A program made the position numbers and the translations under genes. A stretch of 64,000 nt of DNA from PFJX01 sp031426735. GTDB lineage: Bacteria; Pseudomonadota; Gammaproteobacteria; Burkholderiales; Thiobacillaceae. Of the stretch, positions 1 to 7,730 are shown one piece after another (within the stretch, counting starts at the first letter, position 1; every line of letters starts with the position of its first letter). Where the stretch lies: NCBI GenBank assembly GCA_031426735.1, contig JASJPK010000084.1:1-64000 (forward strand). The letters are read 5' to 3'. The notes under the pieces are model-generated. The model made no database searches. It had not been told where the DNA came from and saw only the letters and a list, made by a program, of their open reading frames with translations.

Positions 1-101
1 TCAAGCTGAACAACGGTGGCGCGTATTTCATCGAGCCCCAGACTGCCCCGGAACGTCTGCCTTATTCGGTGCGCGCCAAGCGCCTGGATGCGGCGGAATA
101 A
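1..101 (+). CDS. nifT: NifT/FixU-family protein, C-terminal fragment
   Basis: Only the last 32 codons are in the window (reading from base 3; stop TAA at 99-101). The tail has KLNNGG followed by ERLPYSVRAKRL. This fits the NifT/FixU C-terminus, which usually runs K/T-LANGW, then a short acidic stretch, then LPxTVxARRL. NifT is a small protein of unclear function, normally encoded directly after nifHDK and before nifY. The next genes here, a ferredoxin and nifY, match that order. Identity rests on a short stretch plus context; a NifB C-terminus was considered and is less likely. Confidence 0.6.
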   Translation, partial: KLNNGGAYFIEPQTAPERLPYSVRAKRLDAAE

Positions 102-118
102 GCGAAAGGAAAATCATC

Positions 119-319
119 ATGGCACTGCAAATCGTTGCTGACCTGTGCACCGCTTGCGCGGATTGCGAAGAGGACTGCCCGACCGCCTCCATCCGGAGAA
201 AAAAAGGCGTCTACATCATCAACCCGGACACCTGCACCGAATGCGAGGGCGATTACGACAAGCCCAAGTGCGTGCAACTCTGTCCAATCGACAACTGCAT
301 CATCCCGCTGGCAGCGTAA
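119..319 (+). CDS. nif-associated 2[4Fe-4S] ferredoxin
   Basis: A 66-aa bacterial-type ferredoxin. The first cluster motif is CTACADCEEDCP (cysteines at residues 10, 13, 16 and 20). The second is CTEC, then an eight-residue insertion with acidic and lysine residues, then CVQLCP. This widened second motif is typical of ferredoxins linked to nif genes, which supply low-potential electrons to nitrogenase or its cofactor-assembly proteins. It starts 17 bp after the nifT fragment with GAAAGGAAAA upstream, so it is probably in the same operon. The exact electron partner cannot be told from sequence. Confidence 0.85.
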   Translation: MALQIVADLCTACADCEEDCPTASIRRKKGVYIINPDTCTECEGDYDKPKCVQLCPIDNCIIPLAA

Positions 320-411
320 TCGATCATTCCCCGCAAGGGGGACGCCGGATTCGTAAGCCGCTAAAGCGGCAACGACTCCGCTGTCCCGCCCCGCGGGAAT
401 GACCTCTACGC

Positions 412-467
412 GTAGGGTGCGCCATGCGCACCGATGAATGTGAAACGGTGCGTCTGACGCACCCTAC
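412..467. repeat. Palindromic GTAGGGTGCG repeat
   Basis: GTAGGGTGCGCCATGCGCACC is followed by a short spacer and an inverted copy ending GGTGCG...CGCACCCTAC. The whole forms a strong hairpin in the 166-bp gap between the ferredoxin and nifY. It belongs to a class of GTAGG-headed intergenic palindromes that recurs in this window (1507, 4341, 7532, 9160, 12278). It may attenuate or stabilise the nif transcript, but nothing proves a function. Confidence 0.75.
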
Positions 468-485
468 CGACCTAGGAGACACAAC

Positions 486-1196
486 ATGTCCAGCATCACC
501 AAAGCCGCCGCGTTCCGCATCACCCTGGCCGCCAAGGCGCTGGCCGAGGTGAATCTGGCGGCATTCACCGTCAAACTGGCCGAAAAACTGGGCCTGCCGA
601 TCACTGAGGAAAAGCTCTCTACCCTCACCGTGGCCGATCTCAAACTGGTGCTATCCGGCGAAGAAACCGTCGAACCCGATGTCGACACCGCCAGCCTCAA
701 GCTCGCCGTGCGCTTTCTCTGGGGGGAGAACGGCGACGACGACAGCGTGCCGAAGCCGGAAGCCTACGTCGACGGCGAAATGCCCGGCAGCCTGCGTGTC
801 GCGGTCGCTTCCAACAGCGCCGACAACCTCGACGGCCACTTCGGCTCGGCGCCGCGTTTCCTGGTCTATCAGGTCGGCAAGGACGCCATCAAGCTGATCG
901 ACGTGCGTTCCACGCTGCTCGCCGACGATGCCGAAGACAAGAACGTCGCCCGCTCCGAACTGATCAACGACTGCCAGATCGTCTACGTGCAATCCATCGG
1001 CGGCCCGGCCGCGGCCAAGGTCGTGCGTGCCAACGTACACCCGATCAAGTTCCCGCAGCCCGCCCCGGCGCGCGAGGCGCTGGCCCGCCTGCAAGGCACA
1101 CTGGAATCGCCGCCGCCGTGGCTGGCCCGGATCATGGGCGTGAAAGCCAAATCGCTCGCCCAGTTCGAGCTCGACGAAGAATCGGAAGAAGCCTGA
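486..1196 (+). CDS. nifY: NifY/NafY dinitrogenase cofactor-binding protein
   Basis: A 236-aa two-domain protein. Residues about 1-60 form an all-helical DIMCO_N-type domain (TLAAKALAEVNL, then LGLPITEEKLSTLTVADL). Residues about 100-220 are a NifX/NafY-type domain starting LRVAVASNSADNLDGHFGSA. The family binds FeMo-co or NifB-co and holds apo-dinitrogenase in a form that accepts cofactor. The two-domain build and its place after nifT fit NifY/NafY rather than the single-domain NifX. The start at 486 has TAGGAGAC upstream. The next gene begins 5 bp after its stop. Confidence 0.85.
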   Translation: MSSITKAAAFRITLAAKALAEVNLAAFTVKLAEKLGLPITEEKLSTLTVADLKLVLSGEETVEPDVDTASLKLAVRFLWGENGDDDSVPKPEAYVDGEMPGSLRVAVASNSADNLDGHFGSAPRFLVYQVGKDAIKLIDVRSTLLADDAEDKNVARSELINDCQIVYVQSIGGPAAAKVVRANVHPIKFPQPAPAREALARLQGTLESPPPWLARIMGVKAKSLAQFELDEESEEA

Positions 1197-1201
1197 ACAT
1201 C

Positions 1202-1474
1202 ATGCCGCTCAATGCCGACATCCTCGCAGCGGTCGCCGCCCGCGCCGCCGAACTGGAACTGAGCGAGGCCAGCGTCGCCCATCTGCGCCGGGAATGGCCT
1301 GGCATCCACTTCACCTTCTGCAGCGAAGATGACGTGCCCGCCCGCCTGAACCCGGTGTTTACAGGACAAGGCTTCAACCTCTACCTGGTCAACAACGCGG
1401 ATCACTGCGTCGCCTTCACCGGCGATCTTGAAATCGCTACCGGCATCGTCCTGGCCACGGTTTCAGAAGACTGA
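1202..1474 (+). CDS. Small nif-cluster protein (DUF6129-like)
   Basis: A 90-aa soluble acidic protein starting MPLNADILAAVAARAAELEL, with a central LRREWPGIHFTFCSEDDVPARLNPV segment and no membrane span or signal peptide. I recognise it as resembling small uncharacterised proteins (DUF6129-type) found beside nifY in diazotrophs, but the family name is from memory. The ATG at 1202 is 5 bp after nifY, so it is likely translated with it. A longer frame upstream is only the nifY shadow. A role in cofactor handling is suggested by context alone. Confidence 0.65.
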   Translation: MPLNADILAAVAARAAELELSEASVAHLRREWPGIHFTFCSEDDVPARLNPVFTGQGFNLYLVNNADHCVAFTGDLEIATGIVLATVSED

Positions 1475-1506
1475 GGGGACGGGCCCTGCGCCGAGGCCCT
1501 GATTTT

Positions 1507-1699
1507 GTAGGATGGGCAAAGCGCAGCGTGCCCATCGTCCCGCAACGTCTGATGGGCGCGCTGCACCGGTTCTGATGAAACAACTAAGCGACGACTAAGC
1601 CGCCAAAAGACGGCGGCCAAGTCGCTGCTTATCGGCACGCCGGATGCCTAAGCGGCAAAACCCGCCGCCAAGGCATCCGCTGCGCTTCGCCCATCCTAC
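1507..1699. repeat. Compound palindromic repeat (GTAGGATGGGC family)
   Basis: This fills most of the 299-bp gap between the nif genes and modA. It opens with GTAGGATGGGCAAAGCGCAG facing an inverted GTGCCCATC and closes with GCGCTTCGCCCATCCTAC. An inner inverted repeat pairs AGCGACGACTAAGCCGCC with GGCGGCCAAGTCGCT. I see no gene here. A GG-N10-GC match at 1634-1647 lies inside the repeat and was not accepted as a promoter. Confidence 0.7.
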
Positions 1700-1773
1700 T
1701 CATCCTTCATCATCCCGGGGCAGTCTGGGATGATGCGGTTCGTACTGCACCACATCCCACGACTACGACAACC

Positions 1774-2526
1774 ATGCATCCGACCCGGCTTCTCCCGCTC
1801 CTCAGCCTCAGCTTCATCCTTGCCAGCCCGGTGCTGGCGGATCAGGTCAATGTCGCCGTCGCTGCCAACTTCACCGCGCCGATGAACGCCATCGCCGCCG
1901 AGTTCGCCAAGGATACCGGCCATCGGGCCAAACCGGCGTTCGGCTCTTCCGGCAAGTTCTACGCCCAGATCAAGCATGGCGCGCCGTTCCAGATGCTGCT
2001 CTCGGCCGACGACGAAACGCCGGCCAAGTTGATACAGGAGGGCATGGCGCAGGCGGAAAGCCGCTACACCTACGCCATCGGCACGCTGGTGTTGTGGTCG
2101 GCGAAACCCGGCTACGTCGATGCGAAAGGCGAAGTGCTGAAAAAGGGCCAGTTCAACAAGATCGCGCTGGCCAATCCCAAACTCGCACCCTACGGCAAGG
2201 CTGCAGTGGAAGTGCTGACCGGCATGGGCCTGCTCGACGCCCTCACGCCCAAGTTCGTGCAAGGTGAAAACATCGCCCAGACCTGGCAGTTCGCCAGCAC
2301 CGGCAACGCCGAACTCGGCTTCGTCGCGCTGTCGCAGGTCATGCAGGACGGCAAGATCGCCAGCGGTTCGGCCTGGATCGTGCCGGGCAAATTGCACACG
2401 CCGATCCGCCAGGACGCGGTGATCCTCGCCGCCGGTCGTGGCAATACCGCCGCCGAGGCGCTGATGAAGTATTTGAAGAGTCCGAAAGCGCGGGCCATCA
2501 TCCAGTCCTATGGATATGACCGCTGA
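1774..2526 (+). CDS. modA: Molybdate ABC transporter, periplasmic binding protein
   Basis: 250 aa. A signal peptide (MHPTRLLPLLSLSFILASPVLA) is followed by DQVNVAVAANFTAPMNAIAAEF, the typical ModA start. KPAFGSSGKFYAQI and GAPFQMLLSADD carry the ligand-binding serines. Length matches the family. It captures molybdate (or tungstate) in the periplasm and passes it to ModB. It heads modABC, placed inside a nif cluster, where Mo supply for FeMo-co is the obvious role. No ModE-type operator was recognised upstream. Confidence 0.95.
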   Translation: MHPTRLLPLLSLSFILASPVLADQVNVAVAANFTAPMNAIAAEFAKDTGHRAKPAFGSSGKFYAQIKHGAPFQMLLSADDETPAKLIQEGMAQAESRYTYAIGTLVLWSAKPGYVDAKGEVLKKGQFNKIALANPKLAPYGKAAVEVLTGMGLLDALTPKFVQGENIAQTWQFASTGNAELGFVALSQVMQDGKIASGSAWIVPGKLHTPIRQDAVILAAGRGNTAAEALMKYLKSPKARAIIQSYGYDR

Positions 2527-2539
2527 AACTTAGGACTGA

Positions 2540-3217
2540 ATGGACTTCACTTCCGCCGACCTCGCCGCCGTCTGGCTCACTCTCAAGCTGGCCGGCGTCA
2601 CCACCGCCCTGCTGCTGCTGCTCGGCACGCCCATCGCCTGGTGGCTGGCGCGCACCCGCTCGTGGTGGAAAGGCCCGGTCGGCGCGGTGGTGGCGCTGCC
2701 GCTGGTGTTGCCGCCGACGGTGATCGGCTTCTATCTGCTGGTGAGCATGGGCCCGAACGGTCCGGTCGGCCAGTTCACCGAGTCGCTGGGTTTGGGCGTA
2801 CTGCCGTTCACCTTCGCCGGTTTGGTGGTGGCCTCGGTGTTCTACTCGCTGCCTTTCGTCGTGCAACCGTTGCAGAATGCCTTCGAGGCCATCGGCGAAC
2901 GGCCGCTGGAGACCGCGGCCACGCTGCGCGCCTCGCCGCTCGATACGTTTTTCAGCGTCGTGCTGCCGCTGGCCAAACCCGGCTATCTGACCGCCAGCGT
3001 GCTCGGCTTCGCCCACACCGTCGGCGAATTCGGTGTGGTGCTGATGATCGGCGGCAACATCGAAGGCGAGACGCGGGTGATTTCGGTGCAGATCTACGAC
3101 CATGTCGAAGCGATGGAATACGCCCAGGCGCACTGGCTGTCCGCCGGCATGCTGGCGTTCGCGTTCGTCGTGCTGCTGGCGCTGTACACGCTGAACCCAA
3201 GCGGCAAGCGGAAATGA
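2540..3217 (+). CDS. modB: Molybdate ABC transporter, permease
   Basis: 225-aa inner-membrane permease with about five membrane spans. The cytoplasmic EAA-type loop is GERPLETAATLRASPLDTFFSVVLPLAKPG, the contact site for the ATPase. AHTVGEFGVVLMIGGNI is characteristic of ModB. It starts 13 bp after modA, and its stop overlaps the modC start (ATGA at 3214-3217), indicating translational coupling. Confidence 0.95.
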   Translation: MDFTSADLAAVWLTLKLAGVTTALLLLLGTPIAWWLARTRSWWKGPVGAVVALPLVLPPTVIGFYLLVSMGPNGPVGQFTESLGLGVLPFTFAGLVVASVFYSLPFVVQPLQNAFEAIGERPLETAATLRASPLDTFFSVVLPLAKPGYLTASVLGFAHTVGEFGVVLMIGGNIEGETRVISVQIYDHVEAMEYAQAHWLSAGMLAFAFVVLLALYTLNPSGKRK

Positions 3218-4308
3218 GCCACCCCGTGAACACCATCCGCGCCCGCTTCAAACTCGACCGCACCGATTTTTCCCTCGATGTCGATCTCGACCTGCCGGCA
3301 CGCGGCGTCACCGCGCTGTTCGGCCATTCAGGTTCCGGCAAGACCACCCTGCTGCGCTGCATCGCCGGGCTGGAACGGGCGCCGGGCGGACAGCTGACTT
3401 ACGACGGCGAAGTCTGGCAGGACGCCGACACCTTCCTGCCGACTTATCGGCGCCCGATCGGCTATGTTTTCCAGGAAGCCAGCCTGTTTCCGCACCTCAC
3501 GGCGCGCGGCAACCTGGACTACGGCATGAAGCGTGCGACATCCCGGATGGACCGTGCCGCGCTGGACCATGTCATCGAGCTGCTCGGCATCGGCCCGCTG
3601 CTCGACCGTCGCCCGGAGCAACTTTCCGGCGGCGAACGCCAGCGCGTCGCCATCGCCCGCGCCTTGGCGGTGAAGCCGCGCCTGTTGCTGATGGACGAAC
3701 CGCTCGCCGCGCTCGATCTGGCGCGCAAGCAGGAAATCCTGCCCTACCTGGAACGCCTGCACGACGAACTGGATATCCCGCTGCTTTACGTCAGCCACGC
3801 CCCCGATGAAGTCGCCCGCCTGGCCGACTACATCGTCGTCATGCAGGCCGGCCGCGCTGTCGCAGCAGGGCCGCTCACCGAAACGCTGGCGCGGCTCGAT
3901 CTGCCGATCCACCTGGGCGAAGACGTCGGCGTCGTACTCGACGCGGTGGTCAGCGAACGCGACACGCAATGGCAATTGGCACGCGCGACCTTTGCCGACA
4001 ATCCGGACGCCGGCGTCTGGGTGCGCGATGGCGGACATGCCATCGGCCATCATGTCCGCGTGCGCATCCTGGCGCGCGACGTCAGTCTGGCGACCACGCG
4101 CCACAGCGGCACCAGCATTCAGAACATCCTGCCCGGCGTGGTCGAATTGCTGGCCGACGACACCCACCCGGCATTGGCGCTGGTGCGCATCAATGTCGGT
4201 GGCGCGGTGCTGGTGGCGCGCCTGACCCGGCGCTCGGCGCACGACCTCGGCCTGGCGCCTGGCCAGATCGTTTATGCCCAGATCAAGGCCGTGGCGCTGA
4301 TCGGGTGA
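3214..4308 (+). CDS. modC: Molybdate ABC transporter, ATP-binding protein
   Basis: 364 aa. Walker A GHSGSGKTT, signature LSGGERQRVAIARAL, Walker B LLLMDEPLAALD and switch histidine in YVSHAPDEV are all present. The last 120 residues, with VRVRILARDVSLAT and QNILPGVV, are the MOP/TOBE molybdate-binding domain typical of ModC. It powers uptake through ModB. The chosen start overlaps the modB stop; a longer open frame upstream is only the modB shadow. A pairing of modABC with nif is common in diazotrophs. Confidence 0.95.
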   Translation: MSHPVNTIRARFKLDRTDFSLDVDLDLPARGVTALFGHSGSGKTTLLRCIAGLERAPGGQLTYDGEVWQDADTFLPTYRRPIGYVFQEASLFPHLTARGNLDYGMKRATSRMDRAALDHVIELLGIGPLLDRRPEQLSGGERQRVAIARALAVKPRLLLMDEPLAALDLARKQEILPYLERLHDELDIPLLYVSHAPDEVARLADYIVVMQAGRAVAAGPLTETLARLDLPIHLGEDVGVVLDAVVSERDTQWQLARATFADNPDAGVWVRDGGHAIGHHVRVRILARDVSLATTRHSGTSIQNILPGVVELLADDTHPALALVRINVGGAVLVARLTRRSAHDLGLAPGQIVYAQIKAVALIG

Positions 4309-4340
4309 AATCGGGGAAACCGGTTATGGTCAACTGCAGA

Positions 4341-4415
4341 GTAGGGCGTCAATAAGCGCAGCGCATTGCGCCGAATGCATGCGGCGCATTACGCCTCACG
4401 GCTAATGCGCCCTAC
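4341..4415. repeat. Palindromic GTAGGGCG repeat after modC
   Basis: GTAGGGCGTCAATAAGCGCA is matched by an inverted GCTAATGCGCCCTAC end, with an inner GCGCATTGCGCC / GGCGCATTACGCC pair. It lies in the 170-bp gap between modC and the DUF3820 gene and could act as a 3' hairpin for modABC. No U-run follows, so it is not called as an intrinsic terminator. Confidence 0.65.
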
Positions 4416-4478
4416 GCGCTACGCGTGCTGCCTGGCTGCACAATGACACCGACACAAGCCCGGATACGCCGCACCGAA

Positions 4479-4715
4479 TCACCCACCCCGCCGCCGCAAC
4501 GGTTCAAGTATCTCCTTCAACCCGTTGTGATCGATTTCATGCATCAACGCCAGCAGGCGACCGATCTCGCCGGGTGGGAAGCCTATGCGGGCGAACCAGT
4601 TGAGGTAGTAGCCGGGCAGGTCGGCGATGAGGCGGCCCTGGTATTTGCCGAAGGGCATTTCCCGGCTGAGCAGCAGGAGCAGGTCCTGGGGGCCGACACC
4701 GTTCAGGTTGTTCAT
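4479..4715 (-). CDS. DUF3820 family protein
   Basis: 78 aa: PQDLLLLLSREMPFGKYQGR, then LIADLPGYYLNWFARIGFP, then GEIGRLLALMHEIDHNGL. This matches the compact DUF3820 family of small cytosolic proteins, whose function is unknown; some members are annotated as quorum-sensing-regulated virulence factors. The longer open frame reaching 5006 is the antisense of def and was trimmed to the ATG at 4715. It is transcribed divergently from def with 93 bp between the starts. Confidence 0.8.
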   Translation of the reverse strand: MNNLNGVGPQDLLLLLSREMPFGKYQGRLIADLPGYYLNWFARIGFPPGEIGRLLALMHEIDHNGLKEILEPLRRRGG

Positions 4716-4808
4716 GTTCGGAATCCAGGCGACTGGCGCATGGCGGGCTGGGAGGCCGACAAAGTACCATCCCGAACAACCATCCAACCAGCCGATTTCA
4801 GGAAAAAA

Positions 4809-5348
4809 ATGACCGTCAGAACCCTCCTCCGCATGGGCGATCCGCGCCTGCTCGAAACCGCCCGGCCGGTGGCCGAATTCGGCACGGCCGAACTGGATGC
4901 GCTGATCCGGGACATGTTCGAGACCATGGCCGATGCCGGCGGGGTGGGCCTGGCGGCGCCGCAGATCGGGGTCGGGCTGCAGGTGGCGATTTTCGGCTTC
5001 GAGCAAAGCGAGCGTTACCCGGATGCCGAAGCGGTGCCCATGACGATCCTGATCAACCCGGTCGTCACGCCGCTATCCGACGACGAAGAACTGGGCTTTG
5101 AAGGCTGTCTGTCGGTGCCCGGCCTGCGCGGCGAGGTGCCGCGCTTCCGGCACATCCGTTATCAGGGCTTCGACCCCTTGGGGCGCGCCATCGACCGGAC
5201 GGTCGAGGGCTTCCACGCCCGGGTCGTCCAGCACGAGTGCGACCATCTGATCGGCACGCTCTACCCGATGCGCATGCGCGACCTGAGCCGGCTCGGCTTC
5301 ACCGATGTGCTTCTCCCGGATTCGAAGGAGAGCGGAGCCGCCGGCTAA
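4809..5348 (+). CDS. def: Peptide deformylase
   Basis: 179 aa. It contains all three metal-site motifs: GVGLAAPQIG, EGCLSVPG and QHECDHLIG (HExxH type). The enzyme removes the N-formyl group from nascent proteins. The in-frame region upstream of 4809 is antisense to the DUF3820 gene, and MTVRTLLRMGDPRLLETARP is the usual family start, so 4809 was chosen. This may be a second copy; it is not beside fmt, the usual housekeeping partner. Its position between modABC and the LRV gene has no evident link to nitrogen fixation. Confidence 0.93.
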   Translation: MTVRTLLRMGDPRLLETARPVAEFGTAELDALIRDMFETMADAGGVGLAAPQIGVGLQVAIFGFEQSERYPDAEAVPMTILINPVVTPLSDDEELGFEGCLSVPGLRGEVPRFRHIRYQGFDPLGRAIDRTVEGFHARVVQHECDHLIGTLYPMRMRDLSRLGFTDVLLPDSKESGAAG

Positions 5349-5434
5349 GGCACTGGCCGCCTGGTTTTTTGTCGGCCCGCGAAGCGATGCATCGCAGCAC
5401 ACGGTTTGGAACTCGCGACGTGCGCTCCCGGGTT

Positions 5435-5450
5435 TGTCGCAAACGCGACA
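5435..5450. promoter_or_regulatory. NifA upstream activator site (TGT-N10-ACA)
   Basis: TGTCGCAAACGCGACA is an exact TGT-N10-ACA dyad, the consensus bound by NifA. It lies 82 bp upstream of the -24/-12 promoter at 5532-5547, a normal enhancer distance. Together they mark the LRV gene as a NifA/RpoN target. Confidence 0.8.
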
Positions 5451-5531
5451 AACCGCCTTTTCAGCGTGTAGGCCATCGCCTCGCACAGGCCATACCGCCT
5501 TAAAGATCAATAGCTTGGAGATCGAACAAGC

Positions 5532-5547
5532 TGGCATGGCGGTTGCT
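5532..5547 (+). promoter_or_regulatory. Sigma54 (RpoN) promoter for the LRV operon
   Basis: TGGCATGGCGGTTGCT has the invariant GG at 5533-5534 and GC at 5545-5546 separated by ten bases, and it matches TGGCAY-N5-TTGCW closely. Transcription should start near 5558, about 105 bp before the LRV start codon. The 314-bp gap 5349-5662 holds no other feature I can see. Confidence 0.8.
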
Positions 5548-5662
5548 GTAACCAAGCAGGACCGCGCCGGGCATATCCCCCGGCCGCACGGAACAGGAGC
5601 CATGCAAAACTTAACCCCAGGCCGCAACCCAGCAGGATTGCACGGCATCGAGCTGTCGCGTC

Positions 5663-6445
5663 ATGCCTGAACAGGGCCGTCGTGCGAATCTGCAACTGGT
5701 TGCCGCCGAAGCCGCGCTGCCCGATTGCACCACCTGCCCGCACCGGGAAACCGTGCTGGCGGTGGGACGTTGCGTGCCGGGCGATATCTGCCTGATTGCG
5801 CATAGCGGCCGCCAGATCGACCGCTTCCTGCGCCATAACCCGGAGTACGCGGAAGGCTGCCTGAGCGATGCGTTCTGGGAACGTCGCGCCATCGCAGTGC
5901 GCTATGTGGCGCTGGAACGCGTCGCCGAATTGGCGCATGACCCCGACGAAGTCGTCCGGCGCGCCGTGGCCATCCGCTTGCCGGAGGCCGAACTCGCCGC
6001 GCTGTGCCACGATCCGGATCGCGAAGTGCGCATCACGGTTGCCGCCCGCATGCCGGTCGAGCAGCTTGCCGGCATGATGGCCGATGCCGACTATCTGGTG
6101 CGCCAGCATGTCGCCGAGCGCATGCCGCATGGCCGCCTGCCGCGCATGGTCGACGATGTCGACCGCGAGGTGCGCAAAGCAGTGGCGCGCCGCCTGCCGG
6201 CTTTCGCGCTGAAGCGCATGGCTGCCGACGCAGAAGCGGAAGTCCGCCGCATCGTTGCCGCCCGCGCCCTGCCCGACGACGCCGCCACGCTGCTGGACGA
6301 TCCGGATTGGCTGGTGCGCCTGGAAGCCGCCCGGCGTGCGCCGGTGGAAGCCATCGCCGAATTGGTCGATGATCCCGAGCCGGATGTGCAATCGCTGGTA
6401 CGCGCCCGTCTGGACGCGTATTTGAAACAGGAAGAATCACCATGA
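5663..6445 (+). CDS. 4Fe-4S leucine-rich repeat variant (LRV) protein
   Basis: 260 aa. The N-terminal cysteine-rich segment (C22, C25, C37, C43 and a later EGC) is the LRV Fe-S cluster domain. The rest is about seven tandem helical repeats of roughly 24 residues with the pattern D-x-D-x-x-V-R-x-x-V-A-x-R-L/M-P. The founding member is the LRV protein of the Azotobacter vinelandii nif cluster, found between nifY and nifE just as here. Its biochemical role is unknown. An upstream NifA site and sigma54 promoter place it in the nif regulon. Confidence 0.88.
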   Translation: MPEQGRRANLQLVAAEAALPDCTTCPHRETVLAVGRCVPGDICLIAHSGRQIDRFLRHNPEYAEGCLSDAFWERRAIAVRYVALERVAELAHDPDEVVRRAVAIRLPEAELAALCHDPDREVRITVAARMPVEQLAGMMADADYLVRQHVAERMPHGRLPRMVDDVDREVRKAVARRLPAFALKRMAADAEAEVRRIVAARALPDDAATLLDDPDWLVRLEAARRAPVEAIAELVDDPEPDVQSLVRARLDAYLKQEESP

Positions 6446-6451
6446 ACCCAC

Positions 6452-6513
6452 GTAGGTGCGAATTCATTCGCACTCCGCCGTGTCCGTGCCTGTGCGAATA
6501 AATTCGCACCTAC
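6452..6513. repeat. GTAGGTGCGAATTCATTCGCAC inverted repeat
   Basis: GTAGGTGCGAATTCATTCGC is itself a hairpin and is repeated inverted as GCGAATAAATTCGCACCTAC, filling the 80 bp between the LRV gene and the next ORF. A single copy recurs at 7482-7503. The two genes around it may still share a transcript. Confidence 0.75.
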
Positions 6514-6525
6514 CAAGGAATCGCC

Positions 6526-7485
6526 ATGAATAGCTGCGTCCCCGACGAATCCACCGTGCAGCGGCTGATCGCCGAGATCGAAGCCAGCACGCCGCGTCCG
6601 CACCATGCCAGCCTGCTGGCCGCGGCCGAGCGGCTGATCCCGGATTGCCCCTGCCGCTTCGCGTTGACGCGTGGCGGCTGGTATCGCGCCGGCGGCCTGC
6701 TGCGCGGCGATGGCGAACGCGTCGCCGACAAGCTGGAAGACTGGGTCATGCAGGAACTGGCCGCGTGCGACGACGATGTCGGCGAATTCCTCGACCGCCA
6801 CGCCGACAGCGACTTGATCGCGACGCGCCATACCGGCCGCACCCACTACTTCGTCGCGCCCTACGGCCCGGCCCCGGCGGAATTCCTGCAAATGGAAGTG
6901 GAAGAAATGCAGGAAGTGCTCGATCGCCGCTTGTGGGATGCCGACTCGCCACCGAGCGACGCGCAGGAACTGGCCGACCCGATCAAACCCGCCAGCGTGC
7001 CGGCACAAGCCGTTGGGGCGCCCTATTACCGCTTCCGCCGGCTGACCGACATGCGCCAGGTGGTCGCCCGCCTGCACGCACCGGTCGGCAGCCTGCCCGG
7101 ACTCACCCGCTTGATGCAGGAATGGGCCGGCAGCCGCGCCGGCGCGCATTTCAGCGAACACTGGATCGTCGCGCTGCGCGAGCACCACGACCGCTACAAC
7201 AACATGGTGCTCACCGCCACGCCGACCTCTCGTCATGCGCGCCAACTGAAGCCGTTCCACTGGGACACGGCATTGCGCGGCCTTGATGCCGCCAAGCAAT
7301 TGCAGGCCTTCGACCGCGCCGCCGGCTATCCCGGCGCCTGGTATTTCCATCTCGTCGCCGGCGGCCTGACCCCACGCGACATGGCGTTCGCGGTGATGCA
7401 GGACATCGAATCCGGCTTCGGCTATCTGAGCGACGTGGAAACCGCGTTGCTGACCGGTTGGCTGAGGGCGCCGTATTCGGTGTAG
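6526..7485 (+). CDS. Uncharacterised nif-linked protein
   Basis: 319 aa, soluble, acidic, with no signal peptide or membrane span. I do not recognise a named domain. Notable features are an early CVPDES, then LIPDCPCRF (two cysteines two apart), a RFRRLTDMRQVVARL segment, and a C-terminal DIESGFGYLSDVETALL. It follows the LRV gene after an 80-bp palindromic spacer and precedes the nifE promoter, so it is probably co-expressed with LRV under NifA control. Its stop codon TAG (7483-7485) is part of a GTAG repeat head. RBS AAGGAA precedes the ATG. The function is unknown. Confidence 0.75.
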   Translation: MNSCVPDESTVQRLIAEIEASTPRPHHASLLAAAERLIPDCPCRFALTRGGWYRAGGLLRGDGERVADKLEDWVMQELAACDDDVGEFLDRHADSDLIATRHTGRTHYFVAPYGPAPAEFLQMEVEEMQEVLDRRLWDADSPPSDAQELADPIKPASVPAQAVGAPYYRFRRLTDMRQVVARLHAPVGSLPGLTRLMQEWAGSRAGAHFSEHWIVALREHHDRYNNMVLTATPTSRHARQLKPFHWDTALRGLDAAKQLQAFDRAAGYPGAWYFHLVAGGLTPRDMAFAVMQDIESGFGYLSDVETALLTGWLRAPYSV

Positions 7486-7531
7486 GTGCGAATTCGTTCG
7501 CACAACCACCCGCCGCGAGCGCCGTAGCACC

Positions 7532-7605
7532 GTAGGATGGGCGAAGCGAAGCGCGCCCATCAACCCGCAACGATTGATGGGCGCGCTTCGCTTCGCCCAT
7601 CCTAC
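7532..7605. repeat. Near-perfect 74-bp palindrome (GTAGGATGGGCGAAGCG)
   Basis: GTAGGATGGGCGAAGCGAAG and its inverse CTTCGCTTCGCCCATCCTAC enclose CGCGCCCATCAACC...TTGATGGGCGCG, giving one long stem. It sits just upstream of the nifE control region and could serve as the 3' hairpin of the LRV operon. Confidence 0.8.
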
Positions 7606-7626
7606 GACACCGACACGACATCCCGC

Positions 7627-7642
7627 TGTCGGCTTTGCGACA
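7627..7642. promoter_or_regulatory. NifA upstream activator site for nifE
   Basis: TGTCGGCTTTGCGACA is an exact TGT-N10-ACA dyad placed 40 bp upstream of the sigma54 promoter at 7682. The spacing is shorter than the usual 80-150 bp but still workable. Confidence 0.7.
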
Positions 7643-7681
7643 AGCCAGCGGCAACGCCGCTAAAAATCAACGTGTTACCGC

Positions 7682-7697
7682 TGGCACAGCACTTGCA
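7682..7697 (+). promoter_or_regulatory. Sigma54 (RpoN) promoter for nifE
   Basis: TGGCACAGCACTTGCA has GG at 7683-7684 and GC at 7695-7696 ten bases apart and is a near-perfect TGGCAC-N5-TTGCA. The predicted start, near 7708, is about 22 bp before the nifE ATG. Confidence 0.85.
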
Positions 7698-7730
7698 CTA
7701 CTTCCATCACAGTCATCAGGAAGCCTCGCC

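Noticed and set aside
1..101. C-terminus of NifB as identity of the first fragment
   Set aside because: The end motif LPYSVRAKRL and the KLNNGG stretch fit NifT better, and the following order of ferredoxin then nifY fits the nifHDKTY side of a cluster.
1631..1648. CGGCAC with GG-N10-GC upstream of modA as a sigma54 promoter
   Set aside because: It lies inside a palindromic repeat, has a mismatched -24 and -12, and no TGT-N10-ACA site is nearby.
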